Shown here: one piece after another, positions 5,961 through 13,824 of the stretch
How the letters are laid out: every line of letters starts with the position of its first letter
Numbering within the stretch: the first letter of the stretch is position 1
Assembly: GCA_023667165.1 (NCBI GenBank)
Contig: JAMPAO010000061.1
Location: forward strand, 1 to 15,975
DNA: 15,975 bases
From: Ruminococcus sp.
GTDB taxonomy: Bacteria; Bacillota; Clostridia; Oscillospirales; Ruminococcaceae
Direction: 5' to 3'
Program-made: the position numbers and the translations under genes
Notes under the pieces: generated by a model
Databases searched by the model: none
The model's input: only the letters and a program-made list of their open reading frames with translations
Told to the model about the DNA's origin: nothing

Positions 5961-6453
5961 CAGACCGTCCCTCCTCCGAAGCAAACCGTTTATTATACCT
6001 TTCATCCATAAAAATATAATAAACTACCAGCAGGATCGCTCCGACGACCACGCATATGTCGGCAAAATTAAAAATAAACCTGAAAGGAAAAAGCATGATA
6101 AAATCGGTAACGTATCCCCGTAAAACACGGTCGATGAAATTGCCGATCCCCCCGCCTATCACCATAGCGTAAGCCGCGGTCATAAGCGGGTGCTTGTGCT
6201 TTATCCTGTGGAAATAGACCGTTATCAGCAGCATGGCAGCGGCAGTCACGGCAGCCAGCGCAGCGGTCTTGCCCGTGAAGCTGCTGAACGCCGCGCCCGT
6301 GTTCCTGTGCATACTGAAAGAGAGGATATCCGTTTCCCCCGCCGTGACGATCCGTATAATATCCCCCTCGGCGATATTTGCCTCGGCAAAATACTTTGTC
6401 ACTCTGTCTGCGGCGGTCAATACGGCGGTCAATACCCAAAAGAATACTATCAT
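5947..6453 (-). CDS. lspA: Signal peptidase II (prolipoprotein signal peptidase)
   Basis: A 168-residue integral membrane aspartic protease that cleaves signal peptides from prolipoproteins after lipid attachment. Four hydrophobic segments are visible (about 1-15, 62-80, 92-106, 132-148). Family motifs: MHRNTGAAFSSF (about 49-60), GGIGNFIDR (D108), YVTDF (D117) and FNFADICVVVG (D132), which supply the essential aspartates. The start is the ATG at 6453, which shares one base with the ileS stop (TAATG). This gives the normal family length and a start right at the first membrane segment; the frame open to 6549 inside ileS is not used. No strong ribosome binding site is present, so translation likely depends on ribosomes finishing ileS. 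Confidence 0.92.
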   Translation of the reverse strand: MIVFFWVLTAVLTAADRVTKYFAEANIAEGDIIRIVTAGETDILSFSMHRNTGAAFSSFTGKTAALAAVTAAAMLLITVYFHRIKHKHPLMTAAYAMVIGGGIGNFIDRVLRGYVTDFIMLFPFRFIFNFADICVVVGAILLVVYYIFMDERYNKRFASEEGRSDEQR

Positions 6454-9263
6454 TATAAACCGCTTATCTGAGCCGCGCAGCGCGCGCAAAGAGAGGGATG
6501 ATCGGCGCACTGACCGACGCTTCCGCTGTAGCTCCAGCATCTTTCGCATTTGCCGCCGTCAGCCTTTTCCACCGTAAACGACAGCTTTCCGCCGAACTCT
6601 GCGTCATCGCAGGCAAATTCTCCGCCGCCGTTGTTGACCACGCTCACGCCCGATACGATAAATACCTCCGCCAGCATATCCGAAACCTGCGACAGACGTC
6701 CGAACAGTTCTCCGTCGCTCACGTGAAGCGTTACCTTTGCCTCCAGCGAAGCGCCTATGAACTTCTCCGCCCTCTTTATTTCAAGAGCCTTTGTAACAGC
6801 CGCGCGAACGCTGTAGATCATATCCCATTTACTGATGAATTCCTCATCGGCGGCAGCGCCGGAAGCTTCGGGCATCTGATTGAGAAAAATGCTTTCCCTG
6901 TCGTCCTCCGCGCAGTGAGGCAGATACTTCCATATCTCCTCCGCCGTAAACGAAAGAACGGGAGCGATCATTCTTGCCACGCCGCTGAGAATGATGTACA
7001 TAGCGCTCTGAGCGCTTCTTCTTTCCTCCGACGTTTCTCCGGTGCAGTACAGTCTGTCCTTGATGATATCCAAATAGAAATTGGACATCTCCGTAACGCA
7101 GAAATTATGAATGCTGTGGACCACAACGTGGAAATCGAAAGCCTCGTAAGCCGCTCTGACTTTCTTGACGAGAGCGTCAAAGCGCAGCAGCGCCCATCTG
7201 TCTATCTCCGTCATATTTTCGGGTCTTACCTTATCCCTGTCGGGATCGAAGCCGTTTCCGTTGCATATATTTCCCAAAATATACCTTGCAGTATTTCTTA
7301 TCTTTTTGTACATATCCGCAAGCTGCTTGAGGATCTCCTTGGATATCCTTATATCCGAGTGATAATCCGAAGAAGCCACCCACAGCCTCAAAATATCAGC
7401 GCCGTTCTGCGAAATGATGTCCTTGGGGTCGATACCGTTGCCGAGGGATTTATGCATAGCTCTGCCCTCGCCGTCAACTACCCAGCCGTGAGTGCATACA
7501 GCCTTGTAAGGCGCTCTTCCCGCCGTAGCCACCGAAGTGAGCAGCGACGACTGAAACCAGCCTCTGTACTGATCCGCACCCTCAAGATACAGATCTACGG
7601 GTACGTCGAAGCCTCTTTCCTCCATAACGGCTTTATGAGTAACGCCGCTGTCGAACCAAACGTCGAAAATATTTGTTTCCTTTACAAGCTCATTGCAGCC
7701 GCAGCCGCATCTGACGTCGGCGGGGATAAAATCCTTGGCGGACTTGATGTACCATGAATCGGAGCCTTCCTTTCTGAACATATCAGAAACAGCGCTTATG
7801 GTTTTGTCGTTTACCACAGGCTCGCCGCAGTCCTTGCAGTAAACCACGGGAATGGGCACTCCCCAGGTCCTCTGACGGGAAATGCACCAGTCGCTTCTGT
7901 CGCTTACCATGCCCTTGATCCTGTCCCCGCCCCATTCGGGTATCCATTTAACGCCCTCGATAGCTTTGACGGCGTCGTCCTTGAAATCCTTTACGGAGCA
8001 GAACCACTGCTCCGTAGCTCTGAACAGAACGGGATTTTTGCATCTCCAGCAGTGAGGGTACTGGTGAACGATCTTTTCAAGAGCGAACAGCGCTCCGGAC
8101 TTCTCCAGATCCTCCGCGATAGCCTTGTTTGCGGCGTCCGTGGAAAGCCCCTTGTACTTGCCCGCCTCTTCCGTGAGAACTCCCTTCGAATCCACAGGCA
8201 CGGTAATGCCTATCTCCGGATATTTCTTGCAGACCTCGAAGTCGTCCACACCGAAGCCGGGAGCGGTATGAACGCAGCCTGTACCGCTTTCGAGAGTAAC
8301 GTGATCGCCCACGATCACCACAGACTCCCTGCCCATAAACGGGTGTTCCGTCTTAATATATTCAAGCTCGCTGCCCTTGAAGCTGCCGACGGCGGTATAA
8401 TCGGAAACGCCCTTTGCCTTCATTGCAGCTCCGGCAAGCTCCGCAGCCATAACATAGCTTTCGTCCCCCGCCCTGATAACGGTGTACTCATATTCGGGGC
8501 CCACGCATATAGCCAAGTTTCCGGGCAATGTCCATGTGGTAGTCGTCCAGATAACGAAAAACGTTTTCTCAAGCTCCAGACCGAGAGCGGAAAACAATCC
8601 CTTATCGTCAGTGACCTTAAATTTAACATAGATCGAATGACACGGGTCGTTGGCATATTCGATCTCCGCCTCCGCCAAAGCGGTCTGACAGTCGGGGCAC
8701 CAGTAAACGGGCTTTAATCCCTTATATATATAATTTCTCTTATACATTTCTCCGAAGATCTCGACCTGTCTTGCCTCGAATTCGGGTTTGAGAGTAAGGT
8801 AAGGATCGTCGAAATCACCCCAGACGCCCAGTCTTTTAAACTGACTCATCTGATTTTCCACCTGCGTGCGGGCGTATTCCATACAGTGCTTTCTCAGCTC
8901 CACAGGCTCGACGGCGCCGTTTTCAACGCCGAGCTTCTTGAGAACCTTCAGCTCAATGGGAAGACCGTGAGTATCCCAGCCGGGAATATAAGGAGAGCAG
9001 TAACCGCTCATATTTTTCTGTTTAACAATAATATCCTTCAGAATTTTGTTGAGAGCCGTACCCGTATGGATATCTCCGTTTGCATACGGAGGACCGTCAT
9101 GAAGAATATAGCGGGGTCTGCCGCTGTTTTTTTCGATCATTTTATAGTACAGCCTCTTATTTTCCCACTCCTCCGCCATTGCCGGTTCTTTTTGAGGCAG
9201 GTTTCCCCTCATTGAAAAATCGGTTTTGGGAAGATTAAGGGTAGCATTGTAATCCTGTGACAT
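6453..9263 (-). CDS. ileS: Isoleucyl-tRNA synthetase
   Basis: A 936-residue class I synthetase that charges tRNA-Ile and edits misactivated valine. The N-terminal catalytic core has DGPPYANGDIHTGTALNK (the HIGH-type motif, here HTGT at about residue 66) and PGWDTHGLPIE. The CP1 editing insertion includes WTTTTWTLPGN and TGCVHTAPGFGVDDF. The KMSKS-type loop is AMHKSLGN after VDGEGR. The tRNA-binding helical domain follows, and the C-terminus carries a zinc-finger-like CERCW...CARC. I start it at the ATG at 9263 (MSQDYNATLNLPKTDF), with AAGGAG 13 nt upstream; the frame open to 9290 overlaps that site. It lies 58 nt after divIVA. No T-box leader fits in that gap, unlike many Firmicute ileS genes, so control is likely through the operon. 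Confidence 0.96.
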   Translation of the reverse strand: MSQDYNATLNLPKTDFSMRGNLPQKEPAMAEEWENKRLYYKMIEKNSGRPRYILHDGPPYANGDIHTGTALNKILKDIIVKQKNMSGYCSPYIPGWDTHGLPIELKVLKKLGVENGAVEPVELRKHCMEYARTQVENQMSQFKRLGVWGDFDDPYLTLKPEFEARQVEIFGEMYKRNYIYKGLKPVYWCPDCQTALAEAEIEYANDPCHSIYVKFKVTDDKGLFSALGLELEKTFFVIWTTTTWTLPGNLAICVGPEYEYTVIRAGDESYVMAAELAGAAMKAKGVSDYTAVGSFKGSELEYIKTEHPFMGRESVVIVGDHVTLESGTGCVHTAPGFGVDDFEVCKKYPEIGITVPVDSKGVLTEEAGKYKGLSTDAANKAIAEDLEKSGALFALEKIVHQYPHCWRCKNPVLFRATEQWFCSVKDFKDDAVKAIEGVKWIPEWGGDRIKGMVSDRSDWCISRQRTWGVPIPVVYCKDCGEPVVNDKTISAVSDMFRKEGSDSWYIKSAKDFIPADVRCGCGCNELVKETNIFDVWFDSGVTHKAVMEERGFDVPVDLYLEGADQYRGWFQSSLLTSVATAGRAPYKAVCTHGWVVDGEGRAMHKSLGNGIDPKDIISQNGADILRLWVASSDYHSDIRISKEILKQLADMYKKIRNTARYILGNICNGNGFDPDRDKVRPENMTEIDRWALLRFDALVKKVRAAYEAFDFHVVVHSIHNFCVTEMSNFYLDIIKDRLYCTGETSEERRSAQSAMYIILSGVARMIAPVLSFTAEEIWKYLPHCAEDDRESIFLNQMPEASGAAADEEFISKWDMIYSVRAAVTKALEIKRAEKFIGASLEAKVTLHVSDGELFGRLSQVSDMLAEVFIVSGVSVVNNGGGEFACDDAEFGGKLSFTVEKADGGKCERCWSYSGSVGQCADHPSLCARCAAQISGL

Positions 9264-9321
9264 TTTTCTAAGCACTCTCCTTAAAATCAAGAAATAAATA
9301 TATGACTGTCAGACGAAACGG

Positions 9322-9897
9322 TTACTCCGCGCCCGATCCGATCACTCTTGTGGCGTCCATATCCTCATGAACTGCGGTATTTTCCGTTTCCTGCGGATAT
9401 TCCTGCATTTCCTCATCGTCCGATTCGGGCAGCGAGGTAATAAGCTCCAGATGGGACTTGTACATAGCCAGCAGATCCGACTTAAAGCTGGTCACCGCCG
9501 ACTGCATTCTGGAAAGAGCCTCTCTTTCTCTCTGCGCCCTTACTGCGGCAGAGCCGGCGATCTCGTCCGCTTTCACATTAGCCGCCGAAATGATCTGCTC
9601 CGCTTTCTGCTGAGCCTCCGCGATAAGGTTTTCCGCTTTGAACTGCGCTTCGGCAATAACAGCCTTGCCCTGTTTCTGCGCGCCGATCATGGCGTCCTTG
9701 AGAGCCTCCTCGTCGGACTTGTATCTGCGCACGCTTTCCACGAGGACCTCGATCTTCTTCTGAGTGTCCTCTCTTTCCCGCGTCATCTCGCCGATCTGAC
9801 CGGCGATCTGCTGCAAAAACTCGTCCACCTCTTCGGGTTTGTAGCCGGGTCTTGCCTGTTCAAATCTTTTGGTGTTTATGTCATTAGCCGTAATCAT
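9322..9897 (-). CDS. divIVA: DivIVA-family cell division / polarity protein
   Basis: A 191-residue coiled-coil protein that marks curved membrane at septa and poles and helps place the division or cell-wall machinery. The conserved N-terminal lipid-binding region is present (ITANDINTKRFEQ, then GYKPEEVDEFLQQI, about 2-30). Long heptad-rich coiled coils follow (about 30-70 and 75-155), with Ala/Glu/Lys repeats such as AEAQQKAEQIISAA. The C-terminal tail (about 157-191) is acidic and likely flexible. AAAGAGG lies 7 nt before the ATG. Its place between ylmH and ileS is the standard Firmicute position, which supports the name. Species differ on whether it acts in Min placement, sporulation or growth; that cannot be told here. 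Confidence 0.92.
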   Translation of the reverse strand: MITANDINTKRFEQARPGYKPEEVDEFLQQIAGQIGEMTREREDTQKKIEVLVESVRRYKSDEEALKDAMIGAQKQGKAVIAEAQFKAENLIAEAQQKAEQIISAANVKADEIAGSAAVRAQREREALSRMQSAVTSFKSDLLAMYKSHLELITSLPESDDEEMQEYPQETENTAVHEDMDATRVIGSGAE

Positions 9898-10051
9898 AAG
9901 CCAACCTCTTTCTCCGCAGTAAAAGCGATACTGTACCGAAAAGCCGCTGCGGGAGCCGTTTCGGCGGTTTTTATACTTATAGCGATCCGTAAAATTACCG
10001 CAGCAAAGCGCAAATGCAAGCAGTGAAGCTGATTTATGCTTTGCTCCGATA
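9898..10051. other. Spacer between ylmH and divIVA
   Basis: 154 nt with no ORF worth calling. A GCCGTTTCGGC hairpin followed by GGTTTTT reads on the plus strand (about 9955-9975), where there is no gene to terminate. The minus strand has weak -10-like hexamers but no convincing -35, so a separate divIVA promoter is possible but unproven. Confidence 0.35.
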
Positions 10052-10834
10052 TTACAGATATTTTCCGATAACTGTGCGGATCCTGTTTTTCCTTGTGACG
10101 CCGTCCGTGCTGAAGATAATGTATCTTCCGAAGCCTCTTACGGAAAGCACGTCGCCCTCCGCAACCGCCGCGGACGCGCTTTCGCATACGCGGTAACGCA
10201 GCGAAACAGCTCCCGAACGTATAAGAACGGCGGCTTTTTCCCTTGAAATGCGCGCTGCGGCGCTGACAGCGCAGTCAAGGCGCAAAGACGGCAGAGTGCA
10301 GCATATCTCGCTGAACCTGTCCTCCCTGACAACGGCTTCACCGTCGGCAAAGCTGCATTTAACGCCGATCCTGCCTATCTTTGAGATGCCGCTTACGGCA
10401 AGCTCGGCAGCGGGAGGCGTGAGAAAAACAAAGGTATCCTCGCCGCATACGATATCCCCCGTCTGATCCCTTTCTATTCCGAGAGATATCAGACTTCCCA
10501 GATAATCCCTGTGTGAAAGGCTGCCGCAGTATTTTCCGCTTATCTTTACAGACCTTACGGGAAACAGCTTTTCCGACGGCTCCTCATAGGAAGGAAATAT
10601 TCCCAGCACGACCCTCGCCGCACCCTCGTAACCGCCGTAAAACATGAAATTCTCTTCTCCGCAGAACTCCAGAAATTCCAGCGCAAGAGCGAACTGTCCC
10701 TCGGAAAGGAAAGCCGAAAACCGCGGCGTATGCCGCCTTGAACAGATATCCAGCATATCCGCCGCGCGGGCGATCAGCAGCTTGTCCTCGCCGTCAAGCC
10801 TTTTTGCGGCAATAAAGCCGTTCTTATCCCGCAT
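10052..10834 (-). CDS. ylmH: YlmH-type S4-domain RNA-binding protein
   Basis: A 260-residue protein of the YlmH family, encoded in the division cluster of Firmicutes. The family binds ribosomal RNA or ribosome-peptidyl-tRNA complexes, and B. subtilis YlmH has been linked to rescue of obstructed large subunits. The N-terminal part (about 1-80) is the YlmH-specific domain. The middle has the family pattern HRDYLGSLISLGIERDQTGDI (about 108-128). The C-terminal S4 domain (about 180-245) reads LRLDCAVSAAARISREKAA then GDVLSVRGFGRYII. GGAGG lies 9 nt before the ATG. The gene begins 29 nt after sepF, so they are co-transcribed. No ylmG (YggT) gene lies between sepF and ylmH here. Confidence 0.9.
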   Translation of the reverse strand: MRDKNGFIAAKRLDGEDKLLIARAADMLDICSRRHTPRFSAFLSEGQFALALEFLEFCGEENFMFYGGYEGAARVVLGIFPSYEEPSEKLFPVRSVKISGKYCGSLSHRDYLGSLISLGIERDQTGDIVCGEDTFVFLTPPAAELAVSGISKIGRIGVKCSFADGEAVVREDRFSEICCTLPSLRLDCAVSAAARISREKAAVLIRSGAVSLRYRVCESASAAVAEGDVLSVRGFGRYIIFSTDGVTRKNRIRTVIGKYL

Positions 10835-10863
10835 GGGAAGCAGCCTCCGATCTCACAGCCGTT

Positions 10864-11322
10864 TCAGAGGAGAACTCCGTTGCTTTCAAGCTCCGCCGAA
10901 AGCTCATCTCCCTGAAACCCTACATTATAGGGTGTGATGATAAAAGTATTGTTGGCGACAGGCTTTATGCTGCCTCCGTTGGCGTAAGCCACGCCTCCCA
11001 AAAAGTCGATGATCCTTCTTGTAACATCGGGAGTCGTAGCCTCCAGATTGAGTACCACCGTCTTTTTATTGTTAAGGTGATTGGCGATCTCCTTTGTATC
11101 GGAGAATTTTTCGGGTTTGACAAGTATCACCTGAAGCTGCGCAGTCACACTGATATTGACCCTGTTATTGCCGTTGTTGTCAACAGGCTGGGATCTCTGC
11201 AAATAAGAGTTATCAGGCTGCATCTGCTGCATAGGCTGGCTGTACTCGTAATCGTCGTCGTAACCCTCCATATCGTCGGGGTCGATGCCCAGAGCAGTTT
11301 TAATGTTGTCGAACAGTCCCAT
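10864..11322 (-). CDS. sepF: SepF cell division protein
   Basis: A 152-residue cytoplasmic protein that bundles FtsZ and tethers the Z-ring to the membrane in Gram-positive bacteria. The N-terminal amphipathic helix (MGLFDNIKTALGI) is the membrane anchor. It is followed by an acidic and Gln/Asn-rich linker (about 15-55) and the compact SepF domain (about 58-140), with VILVKPEKFSDTKEIANHL, KKTVVLNLE and RRIIDFLGGVAYANGGSI. The last is the family signature for dimer and ring assembly. AAAGGA lies 10 nt before the ATG. It lies between yggS and ylmH, as in B. subtilis (ylmE-ylmF). Length and motifs are normal. Confidence 0.95.
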   Translation of the reverse strand: MGLFDNIKTALGIDPDDMEGYDDDYEYSQPMQQMQPDNSYLQRSQPVDNNGNNRVNISVTAQLQVILVKPEKFSDTKEIANHLNNKKTVVLNLEATTPDVTRRIIDFLGGVAYANGGSIKPVANNTFIITPYNVGFQGDELSAELESNGVLL

Positions 11323-11357
11323 TTATTTATCTTCCTTTCTTTTGTTTTGTCTGTTGT

Positions 11358-12080
11358 TTATCGCGGCATTGCGCCGTAATTTCTTTTTCCGAAGAGAGCG
11401 GTGCCCAGCCTGACCATGGTCGAGCCGAATCTCACAGCCTGATCATAGTCCGAAGACATACCCATGGAAAGCACGTTAAAATCGGTTCCTTCGGGTCTTC
11501 CCGATCTCATGTCCTCAAATATGCGCTGCATTTTCTCGAAGTAAAAGCAGCAGTTTTCCGGAGGCGGGATCGTCATAAGGCCGCGTATTCTTACGCCCTC
11601 CAATTCGTATATCTCGCCTGCGGCGCCGTATAGCTCCTCCGGAGAAAATCCGCTTTTCGACTCCTCGCCGCCGATATTTACCTCGCACAGGATATCCGCA
11701 ACAATGCCTCTTTTCGCAGCCTGCCTCGATATCTCGCGCGCCAGCGGAACGCTGTCGCAGGACTGTATCATGGAAACATCGCCCAGTATATATTTGATCT
11801 TGTTGCTTTGCAGGTGTCCTATGAAGTTAATTTCGGCATTTTTATCGTAAATATCCTTTTTGCCGAGAAATTCCTGAACCCTGTTTTCGCCCAGCAGATC
11901 AAAGCCCTTTGAAACCGCGTAATTCACCCTTTCGGGATCAACGGTCTTTGTTACCGCCATGACCTTGATATCGTCCTTTTCCCTGCCGCATTTTACCTTG
12001 GACTCTTCAAGCTCAAAGCGTATCCGTTTGATATTTTCGTCAATATCCTCAAATGCACGGAAATCGTCATTGCGGTTCAA
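11358..12080 (-). CDS. yggS: YggS/YlmE-family PLP homeostasis protein
   Basis: A 240-residue single-domain PLP-binding TIM-barrel protein (PLPBP family) that buffers pyridoxal phosphate and affects amino-acid pools. PLP forms a Schiff base with the Lys in VMAVTKTV (K45). Other family blocks are LLGENRVQEF, FIGHLQSNK, CEVNIGGEESKSG, IRGLMTIPP, LSMGMSSDYDQAV and VRLGTALFG. I start it at TTG 12080: GGAG lies 9 nt upstream, the length fits the family, and everything upstream in that frame (to 12275) is shadow of the HlyD-type gene. It therefore overlaps that gene by 14 nt, implying coupled translation. sepF follows after 35 nt. Confidence 0.93.
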   Translation of the reverse strand: MNRNDDFRAFEDIDENIKRIRFELEESKVKCGREKDDIKVMAVTKTVDPERVNYAVSKGFDLLGENRVQEFLGKKDIYDKNAEINFIGHLQSNKIKYILGDVSMIQSCDSVPLAREISRQAAKRGIVADILCEVNIGGEESKSGFSPEELYGAAGEIYELEGVRIRGLMTIPPPENCCFYFEKMQRIFEDMRSGRPEGTDFNVLSMGMSSDYDQAVRFGSTMVRLGTALFGKRNYGAMPR

Positions 12081-13467
12081 TCTGATCCTCTCCTTCCGCT
12101 TCCGGGATCTCCTGAAAACGCCCTGCATTGGCGGGATCGTCCTCCATAAAGGTGATAGGCTCGGAGGTCTGCGTATCGGACGCGGTCTGAGAATACTTTT
12201 CGAAGCTCTCGCTCTCGTCCTCCCCGTCGGACTCTTCCGTTCCGTTTGAATTGGCCATGTAGGCGGCGGTGTCAACGCCCCTTATGATAACGTCGTCGTA
12301 AACGCACACATAATCCTCGTCGGATGTTATCCTTGAAAGGATATAGCTTTCATCCTCAAAAACGGGGTCTACCTTTTTGAAAAGAACTCTCTGCCCCCAC
12401 AGGACATAGCAGCCTTTTTCGTTGTTTTTATTAAACCTCAAAGCATCTCTCGACACTCTTATCCCCTCAAAGTCGTTGAGGGTCATCTCCACCCGTTCAA
12501 CTCTTTTCTGAACGAGATCGTAGGTCATTTCATCGCACCTAAGCACCAGTATCCATTCTTCCGGATCTTCCGTAGGCTCCAGCATTTCTATAACGGCGGC
12601 GACCGTATCGGGAGTGGACGCAAAGCTAAGCTTCACCTCGTCGCCCGGATTGTAAACGCTGTCGGAATTGTCGATGATCCCCGCGATCTTCCAGTCATAT
12701 CCCTTTATCAGCTTGCCTATTTCATTGGCGGGTCTGCTGCGGGCGGAGTTTTTTTCTCCCGAAATGACCTGCTTTATCTGTTCGGCAGTGATACCTTCCG
12801 TGTTATCAAGGCTGAGAACGCTCTCGAAGCCGTCGGTATAGCTTACAAAATATCCGGAGTCGGGAGATTCGATGGCGGTTTTCCGGTTAGTTATGCCCGA
12901 TTCAAGCTGCTCCGCCTGAGCCTGAAGCTCCGCGATGCGGCTGTCGTAATTTGTTTCCTGCTTGACCGCGATCTGATAAATGCTCATAAGAGTGAGCAGA
13001 TCGTCCCGCTGAGCCTTGATATCGGAAATATCCTTTTTTGCAAGCAGGGTGGATACGGTCTGATATTTTTCGCCTATCAGCGAGGAAATGAATTCCGGCT
13101 GAGCCGTAAGCACTGTACCGGGATTCTGAGCCGCCTTTATAAGCTCTATCTCCTCGTTTATCTCGTTTAACCGGCGGTTGAGCTCGATATCCTCGACGCT
13201 GTCGTACACATACGCTATCACGGAGCCGTTGGCGACCTTGCTGCCGTCTGCCGAGGGAAAACTGAGAACGCCGCTGTAGCTCTTGCTGATAACGGTTTCG
13301 TTGCGTATGTAAACGCCTCTGAAGGAAACTTTATCCGCCGATGAATATATCACTGCGGTATCCGTTTTATACTCCTCCCTGACCGACGTATATATCTGAC
13401 TCGATACCGAGCATAGGATAAAGAGAGCAAGCAGAACAAGCAAGAAACGCATTATACCGTTTCCCAT
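12067..13467 (-). CDS. HlyD-type membrane-anchored adaptor protein
   Basis: A 466-residue protein. A short N-terminus precedes one hydrophobic segment (about 6-25, MRFLLVLLALFILCSVSS) that likely anchors it with the bulk outside the cell. Then comes a beta-barrel/lipoyl half (VSFRGVYIRNETVI...GVLSFPSADGSKVANGSVIAYVY, about 47-88). A long alpha-hairpin coiled coil follows (about 92-205), then the second lipoyl half (AIESPDSGYFVSYTDG), a beta-rich domain with VYNPGDEVKLSF, and a C-terminal acidic, Ser/Glu-rich disordered tail (about 405-466). This is the plan of HlyD/membrane-fusion adaptors, but no transporter gene is adjacent. It sits between hfq and yggS in the division cluster, so a role at the division site or envelope is possible but unproven. 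AAAGGA lies 10 nt before the ATG, and its end overlaps yggS. Confidence 0.78.
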   Translation of the reverse strand: MGNGIMRFLLVLLALFILCSVSSQIYTSVREEYKTDTAVIYSSADKVSFRGVYIRNETVISKSYSGVLSFPSADGSKVANGSVIAYVYDSVEDIELNRRLNEINEEIELIKAAQNPGTVLTAQPEFISSLIGEKYQTVSTLLAKKDISDIKAQRDDLLTLMSIYQIAVKQETNYDSRIAELQAQAEQLESGITNRKTAIESPDSGYFVSYTDGFESVLSLDNTEGITAEQIKQVISGEKNSARSRPANEIGKLIKGYDWKIAGIIDNSDSVYNPGDEVKLSFASTPDTVAAVIEMLEPTEDPEEWILVLRCDEMTYDLVQKRVERVEMTLNDFEGIRVSRDALRFNKNNEKGCYVLWGQRVLFKKVDPVFEDESYILSRITSDEDYVCVYDDVIIRGVDTAAYMANSNGTEESDGEDESESFEKYSQTASDTQTSEPITFMEDDPANAGRFQEIPEAEGEDQIEPQ

Positions 13468-13500
13468 ATCCCATACGTCCTTTCACAGCGTCCGGCGGAT

Positions 13501-13737
13501 CTACTTATCCTGCTCGGCGTCGAGGATAGAAACGGGTTTTGCGGGGATAATGGTGGAAACGGCGTGCTTGTAGACCATTTCCTGCTTTCCGTCGGCGTCG
13601 ATTATTATAGCATAGCTGTCGAAGCCCTTGACAATGCCCTTGAACTGGAATCCGTTCGTCAGGATACATGTAATGGGAATGCGATCCTTTCTCGCCTGAT
13701 TAAGGAACACATCCTGAAGATTAAGCGACTTGTTCAT
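13501..13737 (-). CDS. hfq: RNA chaperone Hfq
   Basis: A 78-residue Sm-like protein forming a hexamer that binds small RNAs and mRNAs. The N-terminal helix LNLQDVFLNQARKDRIP carries the uridine-binding Gln (Q8) and an RKDR rim patch. The Sm1 region (ILTNGFQFKGIVKGFDSYAI) and the Sm2 signature YKHAVSTI (56-63), with the proximal-face Lys-His pair, are intact. The C-terminal tail is short (about 15 residues), as usual for Gram-positive Hfq. AAAGGA lies 12 nt upstream of the ATG. It follows miaA after 129 nt that hold a promoter and possible leader structures, and precedes the HlyD-type gene by 33 nt. The miaA-hfq order is widely conserved. Confidence 0.96.
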   Translation of the reverse strand: MNKSLNLQDVFLNQARKDRIPITCILTNGFQFKGIVKGFDSYAIIIDADGKQEMVYKHAVSTIIPAKPVSILDAEQDK

Positions 13738-13783
13738 AAAATAAAATCATCCTTTCGGTACGTCCGCCCTGTACGCAGGGCAT
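13721..13783 (-). CDS. Possible 20-codon upstream ORF overlapping the hfq start
   Basis: An ATG at 13783, 6 nt after AAAGGTG, opens a frame starting MPCVQGGRTE and ending TAA at 13723-13721, 17 nt inside hfq. Its translation would pass through the hfq ribosome binding site and could couple or compete with hfq initiation. Its first codons lie in the stem at 13766-13781. It may be chance; no coding bias can be judged at this length. Confidence 0.3.
   Translation of the reverse strand: MPCVQGGRTERMILFYEQVA
13766..13781 (-). promoter_or_regulatory. Hairpin in the hfq leader, with an alternative upstream partner
   Basis: On the transcript, GCCCUG pairs with CAGGGC around a CGUA tetraloop, a strong 6-bp stem ending about 10 nt before the hfq ribosome binding site. 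A second CAGGGC at 13814-13809, upstream in the same leader, could pair with the same GCCCUG instead. The leader could therefore adopt two exclusive folds. Confidence 0.45.
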
Positions 13784-13824
13784 ATTCTACACCTTTTTAC
13801 TGCGCAAAGCCCTGAAAAAGCCGA

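Noticed and set aside
6498..7757. A 419-codon open frame on the plus strand inside ileS
   Set aside because: It lies fully antisense to a strongly supported ileS. It has no family motifs, and its composition is that of a mirror frame in a moderately GC-rich gene.
9955..9975. A GCCGTTTCGGC hairpin followed by GGTTTTT on the plus strand, looking like a terminator
   Set aside because: No plus-strand gene lies upstream for it to end, and in the direction of real transcription the T run is on the wrong side of the stem.
13738..13760. Apparently long 12-13 nt gaps between AAAGGA and the start codon in hfq, ileS and both tkt genes
   Set aside because: When AAAGGA is aligned as the left part of the full AAAGGAGGT sequence, the remaining spacing is normal, so this is not an unusual initiation signal.
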